A DNA stretch of 15,195 nucleotides from Bacteroidota bacterium (GCA_023391315.1 JAEWBD010000459.1:1-15195), one strand, 5' to 3'; counted from the stretch's first letter, positions 1 through 6,354 are shown. A program made the numbers and translations. Notes: generated by a model not told the origin, from the letters alone.

Positions 1-128
1 ATTGTAAACAACCCCAGTGTAAACATCACCGCTTCGGGTTGAATGAGTTTGATATCCGGAAATATGACCGGAGCCATCAGCGGGTTTGGAAAATAATCAT
101 GCGTAAAAAATCACCAATAATTTTTCAG

Positions 129-1343
129 ATGAAACAAATTTTCGCTTTCAATATTGTATTGGCGTTCTTCTGTATGCAACAGGTACAAGCACAACCCTGC
201 AAAACCAATGCAGAGGTAGAAACGGTGCCTGGAAAATATCAAACAGCAGCGCAATATCCCTGGCCTGCAGTAAGGGCGGAATATTTCAAAAATATGAGTA
301 CGGCTGCCGACAAAATTATGGCTAAGCAAACGTTGAATCAGATTGAGAAAATAGAAGCAAAAAGTCATGAAGGTTTTATACTCACGGGAGGTAACTGGGA
401 AAATATGTATTCAACAAAGGGATACGCTTATTATGGAACTACTAAACTGGGGCAATACAGTTTTGAGGCTTCGCTGCACGAATTCTTTTGCCTGAATGGT
501 AAACTGAAACGCAATGATGAGGCCGGAACTATTCTGCGGATTTATGTGAATTCAATTCCCACCAACACCCTGAGTAATTTTTTAGATTATCCCTTTGGCA
601 GTAGTATAGGGGAATATGATTTTGGTTTTCAATTTCAGGATTGGAAAAATCATCAGCCGGCTAATGTACAGGATCCATTAGTACAGTTGTTCAATTATTT
701 TTCCTGTAATAACGACCAGTTGATAAAAGCCATTAATGCCGGGGAAGGCTTTTTCCAAGATGTGGCAGAAGAAGACATCAAACCCAGCAATCGTAATAAT
801 TTTATTTATCGCTATTGGTTTGTGAAGAAAAAAGATATTCCCGTATTAGTGCCCGTGAGCAGGAAAGAATACCTGCAAGCTCTTTTGGAATATTATGAAA
901 GGGAAAAATTATATTTTCCAAAGCTGATTGCAGAATTGACCTCCAATCATAATAATGCAATTGAGCGAAATTATGGAAATTGGGAAGCGGATGTGGCAGA
1001 CAAAATCGCAAAAGTAAAAAAGGTATTAAGCGATAATAATGAAGACTGGTTAAAACAACAGGCAATAATAAATAAGTTAGAAGATGCATCTCAAACCTAT
1101 AAAGCTGGCCTGAAAGAAAGAACCAACTATAACCGCTTCTGGAAATTTTATGACAATGAAAAGAAAAGTAAACCGCTTTATAAAATAAATGCCGATTATT
1201 TTAAAACAAATAATACCAGTGCCGCCTGCCCGCGGTTAATAACAGTTGCATTCCGGTATGTAAGCATGCCGCTTTCGCAAAACCTGATGGATAATTTCAG
1301 TAAAAATTTTGATTTTCATGCATTGCAAGAGAAGTTGGAATAA
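129..1343 (+). CDS. Secreted protein of unknown function
   Basis: I do not recognise the family. The chosen start gives a signal peptide: Met-Lys, a hydrophobic core (IFAFNIVLAFF) and a VQA|Q cleavage site near residue 23. The mature protein therefore begins around QPCKTNAE and is about 380 residues, rich in aromatic residues and Lys/Asn. It has no further membrane span, and residues ~270-370 (counted from this start) look helical and charged. The frame is open from base 39; an alternative ATG at 99 adds ten residues and still leaves a plausible signal peptide, so the start is uncertain. It ends in TAA followed by an A/T-only inverted repeat (TTTAAAAAA...TTTTTTAAA) that could act as a weak terminator. 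An extracytoplasmic role is inferred only from the signal peptide. Confidence 0.75.
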   Translation: MKQIFAFNIVLAFFCMQQVQAQPCKTNAEVETVPGKYQTAAQYPWPAVRAEYFKNMSTAADKIMAKQTLNQIEKIEAKSHEGFILTGGNWENMYSTKGYAYYGTTKLGQYSFEASLHEFFCLNGKLKRNDEAGTILRIYVNSIPTNTLSNFLDYPFGSSIGEYDFGFQFQDWKNHQPANVQDPLVQLFNYFSCNNDQLIKAINAGEGFFQDVAEEDIKPSNRNNFIYRYWFVKKKDIPVLVPVSRKEYLQALLEYYEREKLYFPKLIAELTSNHNNAIERNYGNWEADVADKIAKVKKVLSDNNEDWLKQQAIINKLEDASQTYKAGLKERTNYNRFWKFYDNEKKSKPLYKINADYFKTNNTSAACPRLITVAFRYVSMPLSQNLMDNFSKNFDFHALQEKLE

Positions 1344-1577
1344 TTTAAAAAAATTATTCTTTTTTAAAAATTGATAAAGCCAACGCACCAAGTCAGGCAC
1401 TTTGTAAGGTAGCACAAAGCCACACATCATTCCAACCTCGCAACAGAACCACAATTTCTGTCCTGCTTCAGCAGTAGTGTGCAGCATCAAAAAGCAATTT
1501 TAGCAAATCCCCTGTTTTGATTTTCTTAACTTTGGTTTATGGAAAATAAAACAGTGCGGCAAATTTTACGTCGCAGC
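1344..1577. other. Noncoding gap with an A/T inverted repeat and a gene stub
   Basis: No convincing gene is present. Just after the upstream stop lies an A/T-only inverted repeat (about 1344-1370). At 1527-1534 TAACTTTG matches the Bacteroidota -7 element (TAnnTTTG). Four bases later an ATG at 1539 opens an 18-codon frame (MENKTVRQ...) that stops at 1595, inside the first hairpin of the next region. This could be the 5' stub of a gene cut by the IS110-like element. That is inference from layout only; no clear -33 TTTG at normal spacing was found. Confidence 0.3.
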
Positions 1578-1847
1578 AGGGTCTTCATTGCATAGCATGA
1601 TGAGTGCAGTATGAGACCCTTCTATGTTGAAATCAAAATTTATTTTTTGTACACGATGGAAATAGATGATTGTTTGTACTTCAGCTGAGAATGATACTAC
1701 AGATGCTGTACAATCATTTGTTTACATCGTGGTATTCTTTTTATACAAGCACATTATAAAAACAACCTTCTCTAAGCAGGCGCACTCATCGGTGTGCTGC
1801 AATTTTTTGTATTCATTTTTATAAAGAGGTATAACGCAAACTGCGTT
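1578..1847 (-). ncRNA. Candidate IS110-family noncoding (bridge/seek) RNA region
   Basis: This is the noncoding stretch just past the stop of the IS110-type transposase fragment. It holds four clear inverted repeats: AGGGTC/GACCCT with inner TCAT/ATGA and TGCA/TGCA (1578-1620); CACGATG/CATCGTG enclosing ATGATTGT/ACAATCAT (1652-1731); GCGCAC/GTGTGC flanked by GCA/TGC (1776-1800); and AACGCA/TGCGTT (1833-1847). The motif GGGTCT(T)CATTGC recurs at 1579 and 1870. IS110-family elements are known to encode a structured guide RNA in a noncoding end, and in the IS1111 subgroup it lies downstream of the transposase, as here. Strand and extent follow the transposase and are inferred. The element is truncated, so the RNA may be a relic. 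Confidence 0.35.
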
Positions 1848-1922
1848 GAGTAGTCTTTACAGCTACAGGGGTCTCATTGCGTTTTCATACCACTTAAGTT
1901 TTTATATGTTTTGTATAAACTT

Positions 1923-2411
1923 CTATTCAATTATTCCCATCATATATTCTTTCTGGTTGATTAATACATATCTTATTCTGCTTAATAATTTTCGTGCTAC
2001 TTTAATGATAGCCTTTTGTCCTTTCATATGTGTTATCTGCTGCTTATAATATAGTAATAAGGCAGGATCTTTTTTCACTGCTACCCAGGCACATTCAATT
2101 AAATTTTTTTTGATGATGGCATTGCCCCTTCTGCTTAACTCACCAACGCTTTCCCTTTCGCCGCTGCTATGACAATTGGGTACAATGCCGCAATAACTGC
2201 ACAGTTCATCTAAGCGTTTAAAGCGGCTTATATCATCAATTTCCGTTAAAAACATCATCGCTGTTAATAAACCTATAGATGGAATACTCAACAACAACTG
2301 TACATTTTTATTATAGCGATTGGTCTTCGATAATTCTTTTATGGCTGTATCAATTTGCTTTGTTTGGTCCAGCAGAAAAACAAGCTCATTGATTTGTGTT
2401 TGCATAGCCAT
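1923..2411 (-). pseudogene. IS110-family transposase, C-terminal fragment
   Basis: About 162 residues match the C-terminal half of IS110/IS116/IS902 transposases (Transposase_20 type): the helix-hairpin segment LLSIPSIGLLTAMMFLTEI, the conserved LCSYCGIVPN, SGERESVGELSRRGN and LIECAWVA stretches, and a closing KVARKLLSRI. Family members are usually about 300-400 residues with an N-terminal DEDD RuvC-like domain. That domain is absent, so the gene is broken. The frame stays open upstream to about 2450 (stop at 2451-2453), but those residues do not look like the family. A neighbouring frame encodes KHHEQQMLKAS just upstream, so a frameshift near 2412 is possible. Hairpin repeats begin at 2453. 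Probably inactive on its own. Confidence 0.85.
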
Positions 2412-2452
2412 GTTGCCGCTGATGCTTTTAACATCTGTTGCTCGTGGTGTTT

Positions 2453-2694
2453 ACAAATCTTTGATTTGTTTTTATAGTAATCGCTTGATGTTATGAATGA
2501 ATGCAAATCTGAGATTTGCTTACGTGCTGGCGTAGTCTCCAGACTACGCCAAACAGTTACATTCTACGCCGAGCTGGGGTTTTAAACTTCTTCTTATTGT
2601 TGCTGGAACAAAGAAATGAAAGTTACAAACTTTAAAATAGATGCGGCGAAGTTGAAAACATTCGCCGAGACACCGAACACTTCGCCGAGCTGGG
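2453..2694 (+). repeat. Hairpin repeat cluster A (RAYT/REP-like)
   Basis: This is a chain of small perfect palindromes: ACAAATC/GATTTGT (2453-2469, loop TTT), GCAAATC/GATTTGC (2503-2519, loop TGA), and GGCGTAGTC/GACTACGCC (2529-2550, loop TCCA). The tail TACGCCGAGCTGGGG follows, then the right part of the long repeat seen again at 4268, 4611, 5943 and 6152 (TTAAACTTCTTCTTATTG..., AAAGTTACAAACTTT, TTCGCCGAGCTGGG). The first palindrome of the standard unit is missing here. The repeat ends directly against the broken SnoaL-like reading frame, so it probably removed that gene's 5' half. Confidence 0.7.
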
Positions 2695-2947
2695 TGGATA
2701 ACATTTCCATACTGGGTGATAAAAAAGATTTTGACAACCAGGTAAAATTATTTTCAGAAGAAGCAGTTTCCGAAAAATAGCAGATGGACAAACTATTTTA
2801 AAACTCCGCGGAAGGAAAGAGATGGCGCAAGCCTTTGAAAAATTACTGCGGGAAGTTGATACTGTCTATCACTTTAACGGCCAGCAAACGGTTGCCATTA
2901 ACGGAAACATCAGCAAAGGTGAAATTTTTTATTTGTTCATTCATTGA
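2694..2947 (+). pseudogene. SnoaL-like/NTF2-fold protein, truncated and frameshifted
   Basis: Two overlapping frames together read like a SnoaL-like (NTF2 fold) small protein. 2694-2780 encodes VDNISILGDKKDF...FSEEAVSEK before a stop. The next frame, from 2780, encodes ADGQTILKLRGRKEMAQAFEK...VYHFNGQQTVAINGN and stops at 2945-2947. Adding one A to the AAAAA run at 2773-2777 would join them as ...SEKIADGQT..., so a single-base deletion in a homopolymer explains the break. The N-terminus is lost at repeat cluster A, and the C-terminal half of the fold is also missing (the sequence ends GEIFYLFIH). Such proteins often sit beside aldo/keto reductases, as here. No function is expected to remain. 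The family call comes from the conserved sequence pattern only. Confidence 0.6.
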
Positions 2948-3010
2948 TTTGCTTACAATCTTCAGGGATTTGCATACATGCGCTCTGTGCGGCTTTCCGA
3001 CTTTTGCATC

Positions 3011-3493
3011 ATGAAAATAAAACAAATTGCGCTGGGCAGCCAGGGATTGGTTGTACCGGTAATCGGCCTGGGCTGCATGGGCATGACAGGTTTTGAAGAA
3101 GGGAATATGTATGGCCCTGCTGATGAGCAGGAAGCCATCGCAACGATCCATCGTTCGCTGGAACTGGGCGGTAATTTTTTGGATACAGCCGACCTCTACG
3201 GTCCGTTGAAAAATGAGCAACTTATTGCTAAGGCGATCAGTGGTCAACGGCATCAGTATATACTGGCCACCAAATTTGGCTGGGAGATCGATGACAACAA
3301 CAAAGTGACCTGGAAAATCAATGGCAAAAAGGAATATGTAAAGAAATCTTTGGAACGTTCGCTTAAAAACCTCAATACCGATTATATAGACCTGTATTAC
3401 CTGCACCGCCTCGATAAAAATACGCCAATCGAAGAAACAGTTGAAGCAATGGCCGGATTGGTGAAAGAAGGTAAGGTAGGTTATATTGGCCTA
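3011..3493 (+). pseudogene. Aldo/keto reductase, N-terminal half only
   Basis: NADPH-dependent aldo/keto reductases reduce carbonyl substrates on a TIM barrel. The start at 3011 gives MKIKQIALGSQGLVVPVIGLGCMGM, the usual family N-terminus; the frame is open upstream to 2978. All four catalytic residues are visible: Asp58 and Tyr63 in FLDTADLYG, Lys88 in ILATKFGW and His132 in YYLHRLD. Homology stops after KVGYIGL (residue 161 of about 330), exactly where hairpin R1 of the intact RAYT element begins; the frame then runs through hairpin and antisense-RAYT sequence to 3673. No C-terminal half was found downstream, so the insertion was accompanied or followed by deletion. The product would lack half the barrel and should be inactive. 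Confidence 0.85.
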
Positions 3494-3523
3494 CGCCTTT
3501 GTTGGTGTTGTCACCAACAAAGG
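3491..3523 (+). repeat. RAYT-associated hairpin R1
   Basis: A perfect 12-bp inverted repeat CCTTTGTTGGTG/CACCAACAAAGG (3496-3507 and 3512-3523) with loop TTGT, preceded by CTACG. It lies one base beyond the stop of the minus-strand transposase and interrupts the aldo/keto reductase frame. It is related in sequence to R2 and R3. Confidence 0.8.
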
Positions 3524-3524
3524 T

Positions 3525-4049
3525 TCATCCACGAAAATGCGATAAGAAACGAAAATCATCAGTTCCTGTGTGATAAAATTTTGCTGACGAATATTTGTAT
3601 TCTTCGGGAAATCTTGCCAGATACCAGGGATGTTTGCAAGGATTATTATGTATATAACTCAGCTTTTGTATAAATACTTTTTCAGTCCATAAATCAATAC
3701 TTAATGAATTGCGTTCCCATATTTGATAGGTTCGGTCTTTCGCTCCTACTAAAAATTCGTTCAGCATTTTATTCTTTTCATCAATCAACTTAAATTTCAT
3801 TTGTTGCCCGGTAAATTTTAAAAAGCGTTGTTGTATTTTATCTTGTACATAACCATCTTGTATTTGCCATATCATGTGCATATGGTTTGGCATGATAACA
3901 AATGCATACACAACTATGCTTCCTTCTTTATGTAAAAATTGTAAACTGCTAATGATAATATCTTTATATGCGTCATCCTTTAATAAATGCTTCCACTCTA
4001 AAATGGTTGCTGTGATGAATTGGGGGTGATAGGTTGAATTATATTTCAT
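3525..4049 (-). CDS. REP-associated tyrosine transposase (RAYT, Y1_Tnp type), apparently intact
   Basis: A single-strand DNA transposase-like nuclease of the Y1/HUH superfamily; RAYTs bind and cut palindromic REP sequences. In the 174 residues the His-x-His metal motif is in VIMPNHMHMIW (His56, His58), and the family signature KLSYIHNNP at ~130-137 holds the likely nucleophile Tyr132. It ends with EYKYSSAKFYH, the usual C-terminal SSA-x-x-Y block. Length is normal for the family and no internal stop is seen. The ATG at 4049 fits the typical MKYNSTYHPQFITATI start; a TTG at 4064 in the same frame would add five residues. The gene is bracketed by hairpins R1 (immediately downstream) and R2/R3 (upstream), all with TTGGTN/NACCAA stems, which are the likely substrates. 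Activity is inferred. Confidence 0.88.
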   Translation of the reverse strand: MKYNSTYHPQFITATILEWKHLLKDDAYKDIIISSLQFLHKEGSIVVYAFVIMPNHMHMIWQIQDGYVQDKIQQRFLKFTGQQMKFKLIDEKNKMLNEFLVGAKDRTYQIWERNSLSIDLWTEKVFIQKLSYIHNNPCKHPWYLARFPEEYKYSSAKFYHTGTDDFRFLSHFRG

Positions 4050-4104
4050 GTATGAAAGGTACAAATTTGAACCTTGCCTTTACCGAATGCATTAATTGGA
4101 GCGC

Positions 4105-4133
4105 ATGCCTTCGTTGGTATTGTGACCAACGAA
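4105..4133 (+). repeat. RAYT-associated hairpin R2
   Basis: Inverted repeat TTCGTTGGT/ACCAACGAA (4110-4118 and 4125-4133) with loop ATTGTG, preceded by ATGCC. It has the same orientation and layout as R1 but is diverged, with two C:G/T:A type stem differences that keep pairing. It lies about 55 bp upstream of the transposase start. Confidence 0.65.
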
Positions 4134-4220
4134 TTTTACTATATCAATGCTGATTTTGTATATGAAATTTTTGCTGGAATTACATTACGTGAATGATAAT
4201 GATTTCGTTTATGGAATCCT

Positions 4221-4249
4221 TTTTGGTGACAACACCAACAAGGGCGGGG
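4221..4249 (-). repeat. RAYT-associated hairpin R3 (inverted copy)
   Basis: TTGGTG/CACCAA (4223-4228 and 4233-4238) with loop ACAA. On the minus strand it reads CGCCCTTGTTGGTGTTGTCACC, almost the same as R1, so R1 and R3 are inverted relative to each other around the transposase. The pair marks the likely outer ends of the RAYT element (about 3491-4249). Confidence 0.65.
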
Positions 4250-4267
4250 ATTTTATATGCCTCTGTA

Positions 4268-4424
4268 CTAAGCGAAGTTTGCAACTTTGCTTGTGTTATA
4301 CTGAAGTTTTAAACTTCTTCTTATTTTATTGTTGAATGCTGAAATGAAAGTTATAAACTTTAAAATAGATGCGGCGAAGTTGAAAACATTCGCCGAGACA
4401 CCCGAACACTTCGCCGAGCTGGGG
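4268..4424 (+). repeat. Hairpin repeat copy B
   Basis: A 157-bp copy of the modular repeat: CTAAGCGAAGTTTGCAACTTTGC (imperfect first hairpin), GAAGTTTTAAACTTC, AAAGTTATAAACTTT, GGCGAAGTT...TTCGCC, and the tail CGAACACTTCGCCGAGCTGGGG. It sits 7 bp upstream of a RAYT C-terminal fragment, in the position of a 5' REP of that second transposase. Confidence 0.75.
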
Positions 4425-4431
4425 CTGGGGG

Positions 4432-4599
4432 AACCATGCTATTGAGCTGTTTACACCAAAATTTACGCAACAGAAATTAGATTACATACATAATAATCCT
4501 GTACGTGCAGGAATAGTTGAACATGCAGAAGATTATTTATATAGTAGTGCAAGGTTTTATTATAACAAAAAATGCCTGATTGAATTAGCACCGAAATGA
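4432..4599 (+). pseudogene. Second RAYT transposase, C-terminal fragment
   Basis: An open 55-codon stretch without a suitable start, read from AAC at 4432: NHAIELFTP, then QKLDYIHNNPVRAGIVEH (the family's YIHxNP block with the likely catalytic Tyr), then YLYSSARFYY, ending in ELAPK and TGA. This matches the C-terminal third of RAYT proteins and is clearly different from the intact RAYT at 3525-4049. The N-terminal domain with the HxH motif is missing; repeat B takes its place. The stop codon lies inside the beginning of repeat C, so the fragment and repeats B and C form one decayed element. Too short to be active. Confidence 0.75.
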
Positions 4600-4790
4600 T
4601 TGTTAGCAGGCTAAGCGAAGTTTGCAACTACGCTTGTATTACACTGAAGTTTTAAACTTCTTCTTATTGTTGCTGGAACGCAGAAATGAAAGTTACAAAC
4701 TTTAAAACAGGTGCGGCCAAGTTGCAAACTTCGCCGAGACACCGAACACTTCGCCGAGCTGGGGCAAGAACATTCTACGGCGAGCTGGGG
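4590..4790 (+). repeat. Hairpin repeat copy C, including a RAYT stop context
   Basis: It starts with ACCGAAATGATTGTTAG, the last codons of the RAYT fragment, then CTAAGCGAAGTTTGCAACT, GAAGTTTTAAACTTC, AAAGTTACAAACTTT, AAGTTGCAAACTT and CGAACACTTCGCCGAGCTGGGG (to 4764). An extra tail, ACATTCTACGGCGAGCTGGGG, follows to 4790. The first 17 bases are identical in copy D. Confidence 0.75.
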
Positions 4791-4792
4791 CA

Positions 4793-4972
4793 CTTCCTCC
4801 GTATCTCCTTGTACCCTCCTCCATACTTCCTTCATAGTTGGTGCATGGAAGCACCTAGGTTAGAATCATACTGTTTATCCCATATGAGAGGACTTTTAGT
4901 ACTGCCTTTTTATTCCGTAGTTTTTTGCTTGTCCAAAAAAGTACCCCGCCTGACCGGGGCCTTTCGGGCAGG
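4793..4972. repeat. Pyrimidine-rich short repeats and a degenerate structured repeat
   Basis: Four imperfect 10-12 bp units ending in TA lie end to end: CTTCCTCCGTA, TCTCCTTGTA, CCCTCCTCCATA and CTTCCTTCATA (4793-4836). A small hairpin follows, GGTGC/GCACC (4840-4855). At 4921-4940 TTTTTTG/CAAAAAA forms a stem, and 4949-4972 forms CCTG-CCG/CGG-CAGG. On the minus strand the latter two match the layout of the repeats at 11386-11442 and 11588-11641 (CCTGCC...GTCAGGC.GGG, then an A/T-rich stem around a GACAAG/TTCAAG loop). The remainder to 5160 holds nothing I recognise. Confidence 0.45.
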
Positions 4973-5161
4973 AAAAAATCAACAGCGAACGATATGCAGC
5001 ACGTTTTCGAGTAATGCCTTGATATAGCTGTTGTAGTATCGCTTTTTCAGCAGTCGAACCCTGATGCTTTAGTGCGGCGTGGTGCTATTGCCGGCACTAG
5101 GTAAATGTATATAGGCAGGCGCATAAACTTTTTACAAACAATAAAGTCGCTGTAATTATTT

Positions 5162-5169
5162 TATCTTTA
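5162..5169 (+). promoter_or_regulatory. Possible -7 element for the XRE gene
   Basis: TATCTTTA differs in the last base from the Bacteroidota -7 consensus TAnnTTTG and lies 25 bases before the XRE start codon. No good -33 TTTG was found at the usual spacing, so this is weak. Confidence 0.3.
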
Positions 5170-5194
5170 TACCCTTAAACAGATTATTGTTTAT

Positions 5195-5587
5195 ATGGAA
5201 AAAACCATACACGAAGGCAGAAATGTAAAACGCATCCGCGAAATGCTCGGCGTAAAACAGGAAACCCTTGCCCTTGAACTCGGCGACGACTGGAACCAGA
5301 AAAAGATATCCCTGCTGGAAGGCAAAGAAACCATTGAACCCCAACTGCTGGATGAAGTAGCCAGGGTATTAAAAGTACCCGTGGAGGCGATTAAGAATTT
5401 TGATGAACAAGCTGCGATTACTTATTTTAATACATTTCAAGAAGGAAGTATCAACAACGGTCATTTCTCACCAAACTTTGATAACTGTACTTTTAACCCA
5501 ATCGATAAGATTGTTGAATTGTATGAAAGGATGTTGAAGGATAAGGATGGGATGATTGAGGAATTGAAGAAGCTTACAAGCAAATAA
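5195..5587 (+). CDS. XRE-family HTH regulator
   Basis: A 130-residue DNA-binding protein. Residues ~7-66 form a Cro/CI-type helix-turn-helix: NVKRIREMLGVKQETLALEL, then QKKISLLEGKETIEPQLLDEVARVLKVPVEAI. The middle (~75-100) is Asn/Phe-rich and probably flexible; the end (~103-128, IDKIVELYERMLKDKDGMIEELKKL) is a predicted coiled coil for oligomerisation. This layout is common for short stand-alone XRE regulators in Bacteroidota. It is the only apparently intact non-transposase gene between the IS110 remnant and the TIR gene. It starts 34 bp upstream of the frame of the broken AraC gene, without clear co-regulation. Its targets are unknown. Confidence 0.85.
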   Translation: MEKTIHEGRNVKRIREMLGVKQETLALELGDDWNQKKISLLEGKETIEPQLLDEVARVLKVPVEAIKNFDEQAAITYFNTFQEGSINNGHFSPNFDNCTFNPIDKIVELYERMLKDKDGMIEELKKLTSK

Positions 5588-5621
5588 TCTGTATTGTTAT
5601 CTGGCATCACCCCCTTAGCGC

Positions 5622-5887
5622 ATGATGTGTCCAAAAACGAATATCCTTAGCTTAAAACGTGTATTAATCTGCACCAAAAACCTGTTGCGGATTCATACCG
5701 GGCAGAACACCCAGCAGCATATTCATGAAAAACTGATCGCAAAAACGAAAGAAAAATTGTCCACCACCAGTCTTTCTATCAGCGAAATTGCTTATTCATT
5801 TCGCTTTGAGCATGCCCAATCTTTTAGCACACTTTTCAGGGAAAAACAAATCTGTCGCCGCTGGAATTTCGCCAGGCTTTTAACTGA
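5622..5887 (+). pseudogene. AraC-family regulator, C-terminal HTH fragment with frameshift
   Basis: The frame from 5622 encodes the second half of an AraC DNA-binding domain: TGQNTQQHIHEKLIAKTKEK, LSISEIAYSFRFEHAQSFSTLF. It then leaves the family after FREK. Shifting frame at the AAAAA run near 5841-5845 gives TNLSPLEFRQAFN and a stop at 5885-5887, the normal AraC ending; one lost A explains the break. Upstream, RVL and TGQN are separated by ten residues instead of the usual three or four, which suggests a small insertion. The effector domain and the first HTH are absent. Probably once the regulator of the neighbouring reductase/SnoaL genes (inference). Confidence 0.75.
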
Positions 5888-5915
5888 GCCTGGCCTTTTA
5901 GAAATGTTTTTTTTT
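5871..5915 (+). terminator. Rho-independent terminator of the AraC remnant
   Basis: GCCAGGC/GCCTGGC (5871-5877 and 5888-5894) with a 10-base loop that contains the original AraC stop, followed by CTTTTAG and a nine-T run at 5907-5915. Confidence 0.6.
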
Positions 5916-5921
5916 ATCAAG

Positions 5922-6140
5922 ACCGAAATGATTGTTAGAAGGCTAAGCGAAGTTTGCAACTTCGCTTGTGTTACACTGAAGTTTTAAACTTCTTCTTATT
6001 GTTGCTGGAACGCAGAAATGAAAGTTGTAAACTTTAAAATAGATGCGGCGAAGTTGCAAACTTCGCCGAGACAACCGAACACTTCGCCGAGCTGGGGTTG
6101 CAAACTTTACCGAGATACCCGAACACTTCGCCGAGCTGGG
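5922..6140 (+). repeat. Hairpin repeat copy D with an extra partial unit
   Basis: It begins with the same ACCGAAATGATTGTTAG as copy C, although no RAYT coding sequence precedes it. Hairpins: GCGAAGTT/AACTTCGC (loop TGC), GAAGTTT/AAACTTC, AAAGTT/AACTTT, and GGCGAAGTT/AACTTCGCC (loop GCA). The tail CGCCGAGCTGGGG ends at 6097. A 43-bp partial second unit (TTGCAAACTTTACCGAG...CGCCGAGCTGGG) follows to 6140. Confidence 0.8.
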
Positions 6141-6354
6141 TTGTTAGAAGACTAAGCGAAGTTTGCAACTTCGCTTGTTATATACTGAAGTTTTTAACTT
6201 GTTTTATTGTATGGCTTAAGGCTGAAAAAAAAGTTACAAACTTTAAGATAAATCCGGCGAAGTTGAAAACATTCGCCGAGACAACCGAACACTTCGCCGA
6301 GCTGGAGACTACGCCAAACAACTAAAAAGTTTACATTCTACGCCGAGCTGGGGG
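6141..6354 (+). repeat. Hairpin repeat copy E, abutting the TIR gene
   Basis: It starts with TTGTTAGAAGACTAAGCG as in copies C and D, then GCGAAGTT/AACTTCGC, GAAGTTTTTAACTTG (diverged), AAAGTT/AACTTT, GGCGAA/TTCGCC and CGAACACTTCGCCGAGCTGG. It continues into GAGACTACGCCAAAC...ACATTCTACGCCGAGCTGGGGG, the module also present in cluster A. It ends five bases from the stop codon of the minus-strand TIR gene. Confidence 0.8.

Noticed and set aside
1578..1731. Retron or group II intron RNA
   Set aside because: No reverse transcriptase is present in the window; the hairpins are better explained by the adjacent IS110-type transposase.
2843..3406. 187-codon minus-strand frame opposite the aldo/keto reductase
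   Set aside because: It lies antisense to a well-conserved reductase sequence and has no recognisable domain; it is a shadow frame.
3496..3523. Hairpin R1 as a simple transcription terminator
   Set aside because: No T run follows on either strand, and related hairpins flank the RAYT gene in inverted order.
4611..5027. Two frames across repeat copy C (minus 4611-4835, plus 4686-5027)
   Set aside because: Both are made mostly of hairpin repeat and low-complexity sequence; similar frames arise at other repeat copies.
2453..6354. CRISPR array
   Set aside because: The repeats are long, unevenly spaced and internally palindromic, with genes between them; there are no regular spacers and no cas genes.
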